NCBI RefSeq assembly: GCF_010015445.1
Contig: NC_053133.1
Coordinates: 7,548,309-7,612,308 of the forward strand
Source: Perca fluviatilis
Taxonomy: Eukaryota > Chordata > Actinopteri > Perciformes > Percidae
DNA: 64,000 bases
Reading direction: 5' to 3'
The position numbers and the translations under genes are program-made. Each line of letters starts with the position of its first letter. The first letter of the stretch is position 1. A model generated the notes under the pieces. The model was not told where the DNA came from, made no database searches, and saw only the letters and a program-made list of their open reading frames with translations. This document shows, piece by piece, positions 9,801 through 22,341 of the stretch.

Positions 9801-12800
9801 TTTTTTTTGAAAAGTAGTTGTTTCAGTGCCTAAACTTAACTGTCATCGCCGATGCTCACTTTTTTACCATGGCGCCTGGTGATGGCCAGATGACGGTCCT
9901 CTGTTGGTGCCTGTAACCTAAACAACTGCCGCTGGTAGCCGGCGTCCCGGAGCTTTTGACTAAATACAACGAGCAACTGCCGCTCAGATTTTATCGTTTT
10001 ATGGGACTATAGACTGTTCACGTTACAGCGCTTTACTTAGTTTAAAATACTTCTATTTTAGGTGTATAATATACAGTATGGTCTATTCGTGGAGTAGCAC
10101 TGATCACTTTGAGGTGGGGTACATATATATATATATATAAATAATATAATAATTCAGCAGAGGCAGAGATATATAGACCAGAAAAGGGGAAATCCCACGC
10201 ATCCCCCCGGAAAATCGTGCCCTATGTATAATTAGTTTAGCTAGTGCAGTAAGCTAACGTTAGAAACTGCTACATGAGTAACGTCTTACTATGTGTATCA
10301 CTTAAGGCTCCTGTCACGTCAGGGTCTGAGGACAGCTGTGCTGATCTCTCTCCAATCCGATTCTTTCTCACTCATGTCCAAATCTAGCTTGCTCTAGCTT
10401 GTGATATGGAACCGCCTATACAGCGTTTTTTAAAAGGGGGTACAAATTACCCGCTGGTGGTTTTAGGTATAAATGATCATGTTTTCATTTTCCTTTTATA
10501 ACACACCCCCCATAACTCACTAGATGATTAATTAACCCATTTTAGGAAAAGGCATGAACTGAGAAATGAAGGGGGTTTTATAATAACAGAGTTACATGCA
10601 TTTAAAAAATTAAAAAATGGCCTTTCTAGTGTTACGAGAATAGCAGAGCCGGTATGTGTGTATTCTGGGGAGTGTGTGGTAGAGCGAGTGAGAGAGTGAC
10701 GGGGATTAGCTCCGGAGCGAGTACCGACTCTAGAGGCATAGTGGGAGAAACAAAGTGTCTCCTCTGTGCTTTCTGACCACGGTGGGAAAGCTGTAGCAGG
10801 AACAGTTAACCCTCCTTGATTTCATGTTGTTTATGGAGAAGGAAATGCAGTGCTACCAAGCCACGACCAATCACAGTTGTTGCGGTCTGCGTTGCAGCGA
10901 CGTGTGGTTACATTTTTGGAGAGGTGTAGGGTCCGTAGCTACACATACCTATGTACGTACCTGCGCCGTGGATTTGACGCAAAAGCATATATCCCGCTTA
11001 ACACAGCACTAGACAGATACTATCATAACTTCACTTCATCTTCCAACACTCAGCTGAACCATATTTACCTGAGAAACATTTCCCTCGTCACCATGTTTAC
11101 CTCTGCCTATAGATGATTGACATGCTCTGCTCCTTCTCACTTAATGTTTTCTTTCCCTTGTCCAAAAGCACTTACAGCACCACTGTCAGTCAGCGTACTG
11201 TTGAGCCATTCTTGATTATTTGAACGTGCATGACTCAACCCTCTGAAAATCGTCAACATTCACTCCACTTTTACTGTGTCTAATTGGTTTGGCAGGCTCA
11301 TTCTTTCATTTAGTTGTCTCTGACTGAAAGCTGCAGGGTTTACCTGCAGTGTTAAATGCTTTCATTGTCAAACTGGAACTCCAGTCAGTAAAAGTCATAG
11401 CAAACGGTGAAAAATTAAGCAACTCTTCTGTAGATCTAAACCCACATAGACAGAATCCTGCAGGCCATGAGTTAAAAGACTGTACTTTACTGTACTCTAC
11501 TGCTGTAATGATCTGCTGCAGTAGTTCACTTTGCAGGGTATTGCATCATGATCCGTGATAGCATGAATCATGACAGCCAGCCAGAGGGGCACTCAGTTCC
11601 TGCATTCTCAGCTTTGTGTCATTTTGCTTTATCGCGATAAGGCTCAAGCCTAGATGAATGCAAAAAGTTACATCTGATGCTAAGAAGTGACTGTCGTGAC
11701 CTCAAAACTCACGTTCCTATCTGATTGTGTCACATCTCCATCAGTGAAACAAGCTTCTCCTACAGTATTCCAGTGTACCCCATACAAATAATGTGCAATT
11801 TACCTCCATTATGATGGTGTGCTGTCTTGGTGCTTGATGCAAATATGAAGAACTCCATTGATGAAAAAGTAGTTGTTTCTTTGAAATAACATGTTGTTAT
11901 ACCTCTACTGTTAAAGCTTAAACAACTTTGTTTCAGAAAATGTATCTGACCTACCGACTTACTGACAGAAGTTCTCTTATCTCGTTGTCTCTCTAGTTAG
12001 GCATTTCGGATTTTCAGATGTTTGTATTCTTCCGGTTTCGCACCAGTCAAACATCATCACACCCACTCGCTCGCTGTGAATTCTCTGGAAAATGACATAC
12101 TCTAATCAGACATGGAATCAATTGGACATTACACATATTTTGTACTAGGAAGCTGGAAGGGTAAAGTTGATTTAAGGTCTGGTCCAACTGGTTCAGACAT
12201 TTGCTTTCTAACGTACAACTCCTCTGGGTAATGCCTACATAAGTTCAGGGTTGCAGTGCATGTGTGAAAGGAGCTTTGCTCTCAGCAAGAAAGTAAAAAA
12301 AAAAAAATGCCTTTCAAAAAATGGAAATTTAAACATCAATTCCATGAAAAATTGGCAAACTATCTGCAGACTACTACTATCTGCAAGTTGATTGAAAGCT
12401 CCAGAACAACACCTAAATGGATCTTGAGGTGATTACCAGCACTGAAACTGTTAAAAAATACAGTAGACTAAACAAGTCTAACTAAAGTTTAGAAGGCCAT
12501 AAAACTGTACAATTTATGACACCTCTGGGACATGCTTGTACTACACAATGGCACATGCATATTCGCTCTTATGGAGTTTTTTTTACCGTTTTGACTAAAG
12601 CCTGATCTAATTAAGAGAGCTTGTTTGTACAGCATGCAGATTTGAATGTGGCTCGGAGGCCTCTAATGCTGCAGGACACGGGGGAGGTGGGGGCGTCTCA
12701 CCCTGGCCCAACTCTAATTACACTGCTTCTAAACTTCTTACTGTAAAATTTCCATATTTCTCCCACAGGCCCAATAAATAGTGCAAAGCAATATCTCTGG

Positions 12801-13176
12801 CAGGAGTAAAAGAACCAACACAAGGGAATCTCCCTTTAAGAAAACCTAAGGGGGCAAAGCAGTAAATTTCAGCTATTTTTACAGTGCCGTTTTCAAGATC
12901 TGAGGAAATTGAATACAGTGGTGATATAGCCTAGACGCTTATTAAGCCCAGCCTTTTGTAATAGGAGAGAGGCTTGTTCTACAGCAGGTAGACTTGCCAA
13001 GAAAGGGTGATTTCACTGAAGCGGCAACACCAGACCGAGAAGTGGTGAGACAAGAGCATTACTCATTACCTGAAACATGATGTGGACAGAAGAATGGCCT
13101 TGTTCCAAGTCTTTTCAACCATGCTTTTTGCCCTGGCTGTCATGAATCCTCAAATTTGACAGTTCTTTGTGTAATT
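9801..13176. other. Mixed repeat-rich and unique sequence, no gene
   Basis: The part from 9840 to 11110 has more CpG words than its surroundings and is probably a mosaic of decayed repeats. It includes a short (TA)n run at 10123-10138 and a segment at about 10760-11000 (ccacgaccaatcacagttgt onward) that I suspect is repetitive. From 11110 to 13176 I see nothing beyond a short A run at 12295-12308. No open frame has a recognisable domain. Confidence 0.4.
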
Positions 13177-13228
13177 CATGGTTGATTTCTGCTCAAAGCT
13201 AACATGGTTGATTTCTGCTCAGAGCTAA
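13177..13228. repeat. 26-bp tandem duplication
   Basis: The unit catggttgatttctgctcaa plus agctaa occurs at 13177-13202 and again at 13203-13228 with one substitution (caaag against cagag). Two copies only, back to back. Confidence 0.9.
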
Positions 13229-14295
13229 CAATGACGTTACTGCTGTCATGAACTTGAAAAGTTTACTTTGAAAACATTAACTGGGAACGCTCAAGTTAAT
13301 CGGACAGAACTTTCTTGTCTTGTACAGCCGTTAAACGTTTTACTGTTCAATAACGAGTAATTGGGGTGAGGCAAAGCTGGTGTTATTTATCTGTCAAACT
13401 AATATAAAACTCACCTTTCTGTGTATTTTACCAACCTGCCAAAGTAAACAGTCCCACTTATTACTGATGACTTCGATATTGTAGAGCCCATCAAGAGCTT
13501 CAGTTTTGACACTGATGTAATCCCTGGGCTTTGCTAATACTGTCGTGAAAACCCATTTTGATGTTTGCAGGACTAAATATGCCTGCTGGAACTGTTCAAT
13601 GACCAGACAACAGTAGTGAAATATCATATGCAATGAAAGTATATTCACAATTTCTCTCAGATGTTTTAGTGATGTATCTTATTTTGTTTTTATTGCATAC
13701 TAATGGATTGAATTGCACCAATTATTAGTACATTTATGTGTAAAGTCCTTCCTAAGTTCTTCGTAACTAGTTTCAAACTCATATTGATTGAGTTATGAGT
13801 TTGTTTGTTATTGTTTGATCAATGGGGTGCTATGGGAACCATTATTCATAGCTGTGGTATTCAGGCAACCGGGCCTGCTTTGAACACTTTTTCAAAGTAA
13901 AAGCGGACCCCACGTTATGGAGTGCTGTGTAATTGAAAGCAATGTAAGTGCAAAAATAACATTTTAATCCTTTGTAAATGTAGGTATTAATGTTTTCTAT
14001 TTACATATATGTACATATACATCAACAGATGTATAACAGAATGTATTTCAGAGTTGGTATTATTCATATAGTTTAAAATGAGAGGGAGATATCCAAATAT
14101 GTCAACTTAACAAACGCTAGTTTTTAATTAGTATTTTTGTAAAATATAAGTTACAATTTTCCCTGTTTAAATTATTAAACAGCATTTTGATCAAGTGTCA
14201 GGTCAGATGTGTCAACCATATTTCCAAAATCCTACTTCAATCTAGGGTCATATAATAGCAAGGTAACTTTAGTTTAATCTGTTAGCTCAGGGTAC
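13229..14295. other. AT-rich sequence without a recognised feature
   Basis: No gene or repeat is recognised. The region 13660-14200 is AT-rich, with an alternating purine-pyrimidine stretch near 14005-14025. Confidence 0.5.
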
Positions 14296-14638
14296 AAATG
14301 GCCGAAATGGGTTTCCTCAGGAGGGTGGCTGGCGTCTCCCTTAGAGATAGGGTGAGAAGCTCAGTCATCCGTGAGGAGCTCGGAGTAGAGCCGCTGCTCC
14401 TTTGCGTCGAAAGGAGCCAGTTGAGGTGGTTTGGGAAATCTGGTAAGGATGCCCCCTGGGCGCCTCCCTAAGGAGGTGTTCCAGGCACGTCCAGCTGGGA
14501 GGAGGCCTCAGGGAAGACCCAGGACTAGGTGGAGGGATTATATCTCCAACCTGGCCTGGGATCCCCCAGTCGGAGCTGGTTTGGGAAAGGGAAGTTTGGG
14601 GTCCCCGGATAAGTGGATGAAGATGGATGGATGGATGT
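14296..14638 (+). pseudogene. LINE 3' end, decayed reverse-transcriptase ORF tail
   Basis: Translated in one frame from 14301, the sequence gives AEMGFLRRVAGVSLRDRVRS and then a stretch ending in QLRWFG. After an inserted base near 14430, the next frame continues as LVRMPPGRLPKEVFQARPAG, then RRPQGRPRTRWRDYI and SNLAW. The pattern LRWFGH..RM...RLP followed by a GRP..RW motif is the usual C-terminal tail downstream of the reverse-transcriptase domain in several fish LINEs. A deletion after SNLAWD removes the end of the frame. The element stops in four GATG units at 14622-14637, the kind of short tandem tail I associate with RTE-type elements such as Rex3, though the clade is not proven. The 5' portion (endonuclease, reverse transcriptase) is absent, as expected from 5' truncation during insertion. 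Inactive. Confidence 0.75.
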
Positions 14639-15235
14639 TAGCTTAATTAGCTACACAACAGTTACATGTGGCAGTTGCTGAGTATAACTATAAGGGATGA
14701 AAGAAGTAGTTTGCATGTTGCAACCCTTTCAACCCATTTTAAGCAACTATAGTACAGTAATGCATCTCCACGTTACCACGTTATAACTATGCTACGGTTG
14801 AACTCGCAAACAGCTGGTGCAGCCAGCTCCTGGTCATGAACTTTCTCTGGAATGGATTTTGATTTCTTACAAACCCTTTATGTGTTTCTATATTGATAAC
14901 AGTAAATCGGTGCTGTGGAACTTCACTGGAAAAATTCTTTCATGTAGGTTTTTTAAGGAACACTACACAGTTTTTTTAGGGTGCCCAGCCTCAGTTTGGC
15001 GTGTTTGGTTGTAAAGGAGGTGACGTGATGACAGTAGGCACAGGAGGTTAAAGGAGTGAAAGATTATGGTTGGCACCACTCAGGTCTGGCCTAGAGGCTC
15101 TGTGGGAGCCAGCTGGGAGCACGGCTCAGGTGGAATGAGGTCATACTGTAGCAGTCATGTGAGTCATAGGTAGGTGGGGACGGAGACACAGAACAGCTCC
15201 ATGGGTTATTGTCCCATGTCTGCTTCTCTTTGTGG

Positions 15236-15238
<3 letters not shown>
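14639..15238. other. Sequence without a recognised feature
   Basis: No gene is seen. A small frame at 14817-15014 has no motif. Confidence 0.5.
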
Positions 15239-15271
<33 letters not shown>

Positions 15272-15281
15272 GCGTGTGTGC
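15239..15281. repeat. (GT)n microsatellite
   Basis: Perfect TG repeats from 15239, with two GC interruptions near 15266 and 15272. Frames through it on both strands are Cys-Val or Thr-His repeats and are not genes. Confidence 0.95.
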
Positions 15282-17551
15282 ACATGCCGGCATGCCTGCC
15301 ATGAATATTAGGGACCTGGGCCTGTATTTACTGCTAAACGTTTTGTACTCAGTTAAAGATGAAATAAAATTCTTCACTCTTAATTCTACTCACAAACTTA
15401 AGAATAAAGGCAATTACATTTCTCGTGACTTACAAAAGGTCACTTTAAGTTGGCCAAGAATTTAATCCTAGTTGAGAAAGTGACCGCTGCACGCATATGC
15501 GAGTGCGCACAGAGTGATAAAATTAAATGGTATCAGACATTTGAATGATTTCTGAGGGGAATCAGTGTTTGGGAGTTTACTATCCAGTTCACCAGTGCTG
15601 ACAGATGGCCTGGAGCCTGCACAATAATCACATTAGCATCATTATACCAGAAATGTAATTTCTGTTCTAGTCACAAAAGTTACACATCACACATTATCTT
15701 ATTCATTATCTTAGCCTATGTGTGATGTGTGTGTCATGACATTTGCACAATATTATACAATATTTCCATATTTCCTTATTCTCAGAACACTTACTGCCTA
15801 AAATAATCCCCACACAGACTCAACTATTACCCTGTGTAATTTACAAAATCTATTGATGATCTTGCTGGACAGATTCACTGACCTTATGAGCCGAAATCAC
15901 AAACTCACAAAACTGCATGACAGTGAGAACTTTTGAGTCACTGTTCAATAAATGAAGGAGGTAGGATAACTCATTACAAAAATCTAAACTAATATGCTTT
16001 GAAAAATGGTTGCATGCAGGTGTAAAAAAATATTGGTTTAATAACTTGTCTAAATGAGCAATTGTTGCAGTGTAGCTGTTCATACGACAAAGAATGAGTT
16101 TCTGAGCCACTATTTTCCACACTGTATGTCAGGTTAAAGTAACTCTAGTCTCGTTAGACTGTATCGGTAGACTCGTCTTGGGAGTTTGCAGAGGGAAGTG
16201 AGCTGTGCACATCTTTCTGAAGGCTCCATAATGCATCCTACAGGCCCAAACATAAACCATCCAGCGCACTTTACACAACCCCAAAGGAAATGTACAGCTT
16301 GAGATAAGAGTCTGAACAAACATTTCAGTTTTTCTTTGCTCGTGTGTAGGTTTATTTTGAGCACTTTGTATGCAGGGGTCAGAGAGAGCCAGCCCATGGC
16401 AGAGGATGTTGTGTCTCTGGCTCCTTCCCAGGCTTGTTTCTGCTTACATAAAGTGTCACAACAGGCAGGATATGATGATAAAGTGGGATGTAACAAGCAA
16501 TCCAACTTAAACCGCAACATGCTGCCTTCACAGCAGGAGCACTTACTCTCTTCCTTCACTTGGATAAGACATGATCAAATTCTGTAAATTGCCCAGTTAA
16601 CCTTTTATATACATATAAAATCCTTTAGGCCTGCAAACATACCCTCATTTTGCTTAACAAAAGACTTGAAATGGTTATTTCCTCACCTGATATCCCTTTA
16701 CAGGAAGAGACCGGGTATTTCCCTTCCAAAGCCCAAGGTGGAAACATGAGAAAGCTTTTTGCTGATCACTCTGTTCATATATTGTTACATACTCAACGGA
16801 AACAGTTAAGTGAGAGTGAAAAAAGGCTAATCTGATCTACCTGAGTGATTGATGTCAGTTTCCTGGTGATGTTCCCATAACTATTTCTGTCACAGTAGCC
16901 ACAGTTCTTTCAAAGACAGCGAGATTCTTTGAAAAAGATGAAAAATACGGAAATTCAGCTGAACCCTTGATTCGCCATTATTTAAATCCCGATAAGCACT
17001 TGGATCAGGCAAGCAGTATCGTCAGCTGGGAAGTGTACTGGAAAGAGAAGGAAAAAAAAGTCTGAAACTGTATCTGAGACACACCTGCTCTTAGCAGGTC
17101 ATCTGGCCTGTGACAATCAAGCCTCTTTTCATTGGCGGTGTTGAGAAAGTCACACCGTGCCTTGCGCAAACCTCACAATAAAGGCAGCGAGAACAGAAGG
17201 CCGGATTTGCTCTTTTGACCCTCTTGTGTTTTCACGCCTTTAAGTTTGCAACACTCCGAGCTCCGTGACTGTTTTCATCAAAGGAACACTGGCCTCCTTT
17301 GGAGACTCGCCCTTCCATGGGAAGATTCACGGCGAGGCACAGCCGTAACCCGATCCGCTGCGCATCCATTGATTACAATGTTATGACCCACCATTTGTAC
17401 ACAAGGATCATGGAGTTTAAATGTAGAGGTGTTTGTCTCTTTGGTGCATTAAACCTGGAAATATAATACTAGAAAACGTTCTAAGAATTGTAATCTTACA
17501 ATTATATATTTATCTCAATCTTTGAAAATAACATTGGGCGAGGTATTTTTT
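15282..17551. other. Mostly unique sequence, no gene seen
   Basis: A 141-codon open frame lies on the minus strand at 16134-16559, one of the longest in the window. It has no recognisable domain, no signal peptide and no convincing splice context. The 17140-17390 stretch (gtgccttgcgcaaacctcac onward) is GC-richer and not repeat-like, and might be conserved non-coding DNA. No RNA gene was seen. Confidence 0.4.
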
Positions 17552-17920
17552 ATTAGCCATGCTAGCTGAGTGAATATGTACACATATTCATGGTCCCCAG
17601 AGGATGAGTCCTATTGACTTTGGTGATCCCCTGATTTTTCCTTTAGCACCACCATGAAGTTCACATTAGCAGTTTTGTCTCAAATTATTGCCGTGAAATT
17701 AGGTTCAGACATTAATGTCCCTCTCAGGATGAATTGTAAAAACTTAAGTGATAAAAGTTTTATCTGGCACCAGCATCAGGTCAAAAATCAAATTCTACCA
17801 ATTATTTGACTAAATAAATGCAAAACTAATGACATTCCCATCAGCCTTTGTGTTTAGTGCATCAGCATGCTAGCATGCTCACACTAACATTTAGCTCAAA
17901 GCACCGCTTTGCCTAAGTAC
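17552..17920 (-). mobile_element. Interspersed repeat family A, reverse copy
   Basis: Read on the minus strand, this contains the words agcatgctagcatgctgatg, then actaaacacaaaggctgatg, gggaatgtcattagttttgc, and an end near ccatgctagc by way of ttggtgatc-type sequence. The same ordered words recur on the plus strand at 29510-29945 and 37861-38222, with a 3' fragment at 49001-49157. The members are clearly diverged from each other, so this is an old family. It encodes nothing. Confidence 0.65.
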
Positions 17921-18097
17921 GGACTCACAGAGCTGCTATGGCTGTAGACTCTTAAGTCTTGTTTGTGATTTGCTTGAGTTTTCATGAATCAAGAACACTC
18001 CTCATATGTTATAATGTTAATCTAGTTAATGTTACCCATTATCTGATGAGTATTTAACAAATCAAGCCTTTACCTTTTGACAGGTTGCTCCACAACC
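17921..18097. other. Spacer between repeats
   Basis: A short stretch with no feature. Its end (ttgctccacaaccc, about 18084-18098) resembles the sequence just past the right end of the next element. Confidence 0.5.
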
Positions 18098-18626
18098 CAG
18101 TCTCACGGCAATTCGTGAAATGGTCAGGTTATTTAATCTATGGATTTAGATCTATGGATCGTTTTTTTTGTGTTGGTGAGGACGATTTTTAAAATAATGT
18201 ATTTAAATGGGAGGCATGTTTCATGATCACAACACGACTACGGTAGCGAGTAGTATGCTCGCTAAAATGCCGAAAATCCACGTAGGGAGGTTGGTTGGGA
18301 TCGTGTCCTTTCACCATTCTCGTGTCCCGGTGTGTGGCGTGTCCTTTCCCCGTTCTTCTTTTCCTAAACCCAACCGTCCCCTTGTTGTGGCGCGTCCCCC
18401 AGAGACTGCGGCTCGTGTCCCAGCGTGTGGCATGTCGTTTCCCTGTTCTTCTTTTCAGAAACCCCGAAACCCAACCTCCTTATAGATGCTTCCCATTACG
18501 TGCACTCCCTAGCACAAATCCATTACGTTCTCAGCAACACAAAATAAACAACATAATCGTGTCCGTGTACACAAATCAATAGATTAAAAATAACGTGACC
18601 ATTTCACAAACTGCCGTGAGACCGTG
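18098..18626. mobile_element. Inverted-repeat transposon, family C, complete copy
   Basis: Left end cagtctcacggcaattcgtg, then aaatggtcaggttat. The right end, read inward, is cggtctcacggcagtttgtg, then aaatggtcacgttat. The two ends are alike over roughly 50 bases. The interior has repeated pyrimidine-rich words (cttcttttcctaaacccaac followed by cgtccc). The two plus-strand frames of 92-95 codons are read through this interior and have no domain. Similar words just outside the ends (tgctccacaaccc and gtgctccacaccc) could be a decayed target duplication. A partial relative lies at 34855-35247. Confidence 0.75.
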
Positions 18627-19235
18627 TTGTGCTCCACACCCTAAATAGTGCAGCTTGGGACTTGTCCAGATTGATGTTTCTATCAAAAATGTCAACTGGT
18701 GTCAACTTTTAAACAATCTTGCTCATGCGAGAAAGCCACAGTGCAGTAACACAATGCATCATTACACCCCAGTGTAAGACCTGCAGAAGGTGATGAAGAA
18801 TCTGATAAAGCAATCAAGGCCAAATTGCACTGTGGCATTGGAACACTCTGTCGAACAGGCCCAGACCAGTATACGTCTCATCATCCAGCCCAGCCGCAAG
18901 GCACACATAGATGATAATGAGTCTCTGTCAGTGGCATCCGGCAGTATTGAACCAGATCTGTGTGTCGGGGGAACAGCCGAGGCATAGGCACATCTCCTCT
19001 AAGCCCTGTCACCAGCTTGTATTCAGCTTAGGCTGATTAAAACTGATGGGGTGACACGATTGTGACCTGTATGGATTTCTGACGCTCCCAGCCACACTGC
19101 CCGACTACATGTGTCTTCTCCCTTTGACAAACCCACCTGGGAGCCGTGCAAACCGAGCCGCAGAATGCATAATATAAGAGGCAGCAGGCAATCAATACCA
19201 AAACAGTAACGACATGGGTGAGAGAGAAAAAGCTG

Positions 19236-19236
<1 letters not shown>
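18627..19236. other. Sequence without a recognised feature
   Basis: No repeat or gene is recognised. A 65-codon frame at 18790-18987 has no motif. Confidence 0.45.

Positions 19237-19278
<42 letters not shown>
19237..19278. repeat. (GA)n microsatellite
   Basis: Perfect GA repeats, about 20 units. The minus-strand frames through it (Leu-Ser repeats) are artefacts. Confidence 0.96.
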
Positions 19279-19280
<2 letters not shown>

Positions 19281-20642
19281 AAGCATCTAAACTTCCCAGC
19301 TATGTCCATCAGCAGCAGTCATAAGTATTACTTCTAATCCTGGTGTGAATTTCCCGTCTCAACATGAAACTTCGGCAAAGCTCAATAATCCCCTTCAGGA
19401 GTTAAATCCATGCAGAGCAGCATCGATCTTTAGGGGTAAACGTGATATGTTATCATCCTGACACCTGATTCCCGGGCATACATTATATGATAATAAATAA
19501 ATTGTAAACTCATCACCTTGCAGAAGTTAACAGTTCTAGAAGCCCGTTTTGTACTTCTTGACTGCATTGAATTAAATAAAATGTTAAATCAGAACCGAGA
19601 TTATGCAGCTTAATTACCATTTTAGTGATTAAAATTATGTTTTAAACATGATGTTTTTATTCCAAACTAGCCTGCAAATAGAGCATATTACAAAATCCAC
19701 TTGAAATGAGTATTTCCCGGGCAGCATGAGATTGTTGCGTTTAACTTTTGTGATTGACGTCTCCTTTTCCCTAACAAATTCCTTTCCATTCTGGCACTTC
19801 CTCACTGTCACTCTCACTCGAGGCTACAGAGAAACTGTGGCTTTCTAAAGATTAAGGGACATATCTAGCATATCCCCGAAAAACAAACTTAGTAATTGGG
19901 TGCCAAACCACTCAAGGACAATGGGAAGAAAGTAGACAAGCGTCTTTGGTTGGCGTAATGAGACATAATCAGTCGTGTTATTATTTCTGGCAGACAGAGT
20001 GCAGTCCACACAGAGTACGAAACACTCTGCACGTACTCCTTGACCCCACACGGAACAGTCCAAGCACCTTGAAACAATGGAGTTTTTATGAGTCCGATTT
20101 GAACTCATTATTGCTTCTATGCAATAGGCGAATTGTGCTGATTTTGTGATAGCTGGAACTGCTGTCTAAGGTGGATTTGCGATATATTAATACTTTCATG
20201 AATGGTCATTAAATGTTTCAAGTCTTTAATTACTTACTAAATTATGCCACTGGTGAATTGCTTTGGCAGGTCCAACAAGTTCACTGAAGTCTTTTGTATT
20301 ATATGATTGAGCTTAAGACTGTTTAAGAGGATTGTTGTTTTTGTCATTAAAACTGCACCATACAGGACAACCATATAAAAATATATCCTTTATAGAGCCA
20401 GATGTACTGGACCTTTACTGGAGATACTCACTGCCTGTGCCCTGGTCAGTATAAGATCCCCTGAACTTGTTTACTGAGAGCCTCAAAGGCTAGGAGTGTG
20501 TCAGTGTGACATGAGCCCTGACAGCCTGCAGCTGGGCAGGTACCTGCTGCCCCTTGTGTCCCCACCTGGCTACAGTAACTCACTCCACAGAACTGAGCTA
20601 AGGTACAGTATGGTGCAACAGAAAAGTGTGTTATACTGCAGT
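19279..20642. other. Sequence without a recognised feature
   Basis: No gene, RNA gene or repeat is recognised. The small frames near 19845-20149 overlap each other on both strands and have no motif. Confidence 0.45.
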
Positions 20643-21245
20643 TAGTCTATATCCACGACGTTCAACTTCCGGGATTGCTCCCGTTGATTTCTGAGGACTA
20701 TGGTTAACTGCTCCTCAGATCTCTGCAGGGTAAATCCAGACAGCTAGCTAGACTATCTGTCCAATCTGAGTTTTCTGTTATCACCAGAATCTGCAGCTCA
20801 GCTTTACGGAGCTTTATAGAGAGTCTCAGCTCATTGTTGAGCTGTCCGGCCACAACTGTACTGTTTCGGTTCACTCTCACCGCTCTCATAGAGTCGTTTT
20901 CAGCAGCTGGCAGCTGTTTTCAGAGAAACAAACTCTAAAAACCTAGCAGACAGACACTATTGGCGACCAGCTGGTGAACATAGTGGAGCATTTAGCAGCT
21001 AAAGAGACAATATTTCCCTCAGGAGTTGTTAGAGACTAAACACAAAGTTAAAAGAGAGTAAATATTGGACTTGCATTCACCAGGTGGCCAAAAACACAAC
21101 TCCAAAACTCCAAATGAACAAATTGCAAAAGTAATTTTCCAAGTCTTGTGACAAATTATTTTCGCTGTTGAATAATTAGTTAAGTAACTTGCACAACAAT
21201 GGAAAGCCAACAAAAACAGTTTGCAATGAAAAAAACAGCAGTATT
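20643..21245 (-). mobile_element. TAGTCT-ended repeat, reverse composite copy
   Basis: The left end tagtctatatccacgacgtt corresponds to the reverse complement of the right end of the complete member at 58690-59527. A 60-base block at 20711-20770 is identical, in inverted orientation, to 59345-59404. Beyond about 20775 the copy differs, running into a segment (ccagctggtgaacatagtgg, gcatttagcagctaaagaga, ttcaccaggtggccaaaaac) that I also recall as repetitive in fish. The copy is therefore either a longer subfamily or a composite. The right boundary is approximate. Confidence 0.6.
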
Positions 21246-22270
21246 GTTTCAAGCATGTAGAGCTATGTGTATAATATGACTTTGTTGCAGTTTAAGCAGC
21301 TGTTACGATAAGTTATGCTAATTTCAGTGCACACACAAAAAAAAACGGTCAAACAGACTGGATAATCCATCTTTGTTAATCTTTACTTTATTGGGGTCCA
21401 ATTAATTTCCCTTTCATTTCATGGCTCATTATTGTACTCCGTGTTCACCAGTTTGCATCGCACCTCTAATGACCTGAGCGGGGAGGCAGAAACAGCTTCA
21501 GCGTTGCTGGACTCTGGCCAAAGCACACTAAATGGACCTTGATTAAAGAACAGTGTAACCACTACTGCATGTGGTGCAATGGAAAACATATATACTGCTA
21601 CATTCTTGATCTTGATTTTTTTGTGAAGGTGGCATTTTTTGACCAGGGTAAATGGATGTGATAATGTGTATGAATATGTATGTAACCATCCTTGAGCAAT
21701 GTAAAGCACAGGGGTAGGGCAATATATTGGGAAGACTGGCTTTTTTTCCTTCTGTTGAATGCACTTGCATGGAACTTTAGGACAATTGGAGCTATAGAGA
21801 GACAGTCTAAATAAAGGGATTATGGGAGTGAATAGGTTGAATCAAAAAGGCAGCCTGAATGACTTGCCTCTGACTCTGCCGTGATTGACACTCTAAATAA
21901 AGTCATGGCGGGGGAGCTGGAGCTCCAGCTTAGGGGAAGCTTCTGCCTGGGGTTTTCCTGCTCCCTTGTTTTTAATTAGTCACATTGAAAACTGTAACTG
22001 GAGCTGGGGCTTAAACTTATTTAATTGCTGCATAATAGCTAGTTTAATAAAATTGTAGAGCAATTAGGATGGATATTTGTTGCAGGCTGGCGTAATAATG
22101 CTTGCAGTGTCTTACTTTCTCTTCTTCCCCCCCTTACAGTTTTGAAGTGTTTTTTTGCCAGGGGATTTCTCTGTGGGCAGTGGGCACAGATATGCTCCTG
22201 AGTACAGCATATGGGGCCCTGGCTTCAAGTCGTTCCCTAGTTCTGCAGACATATCCCAATTAGAATGAAT

Positions 22271-22272
<2 letters not shown>
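21246..22272. other. Sequence without a recognised feature
   Basis: No gene is seen. An A-rich run lies at 21336-21346. The frames on the minus strand at 21419-21770 have no domain. Confidence 0.45.

Positions 22273-22339
<67 letters not shown>
22273..22339. repeat. (CT)n microsatellite
   Basis: About 33 uninterrupted CT units, a pure pyrimidine strand with mirror symmetry of the kind that can form a triplex. The minus-strand Arg-Glu repeat frame through it is an artefact. Confidence 0.97.

Positions 22340-22341
<2 letters not shown>

Noticed and set aside
16134..16559. 141-codon open frame on the minus strand
   Set aside because: Among the longest frames in the window, but with no domain, no compositional sign of coding and no splice context. 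A frame of this length is expected by chance in 64 kb.
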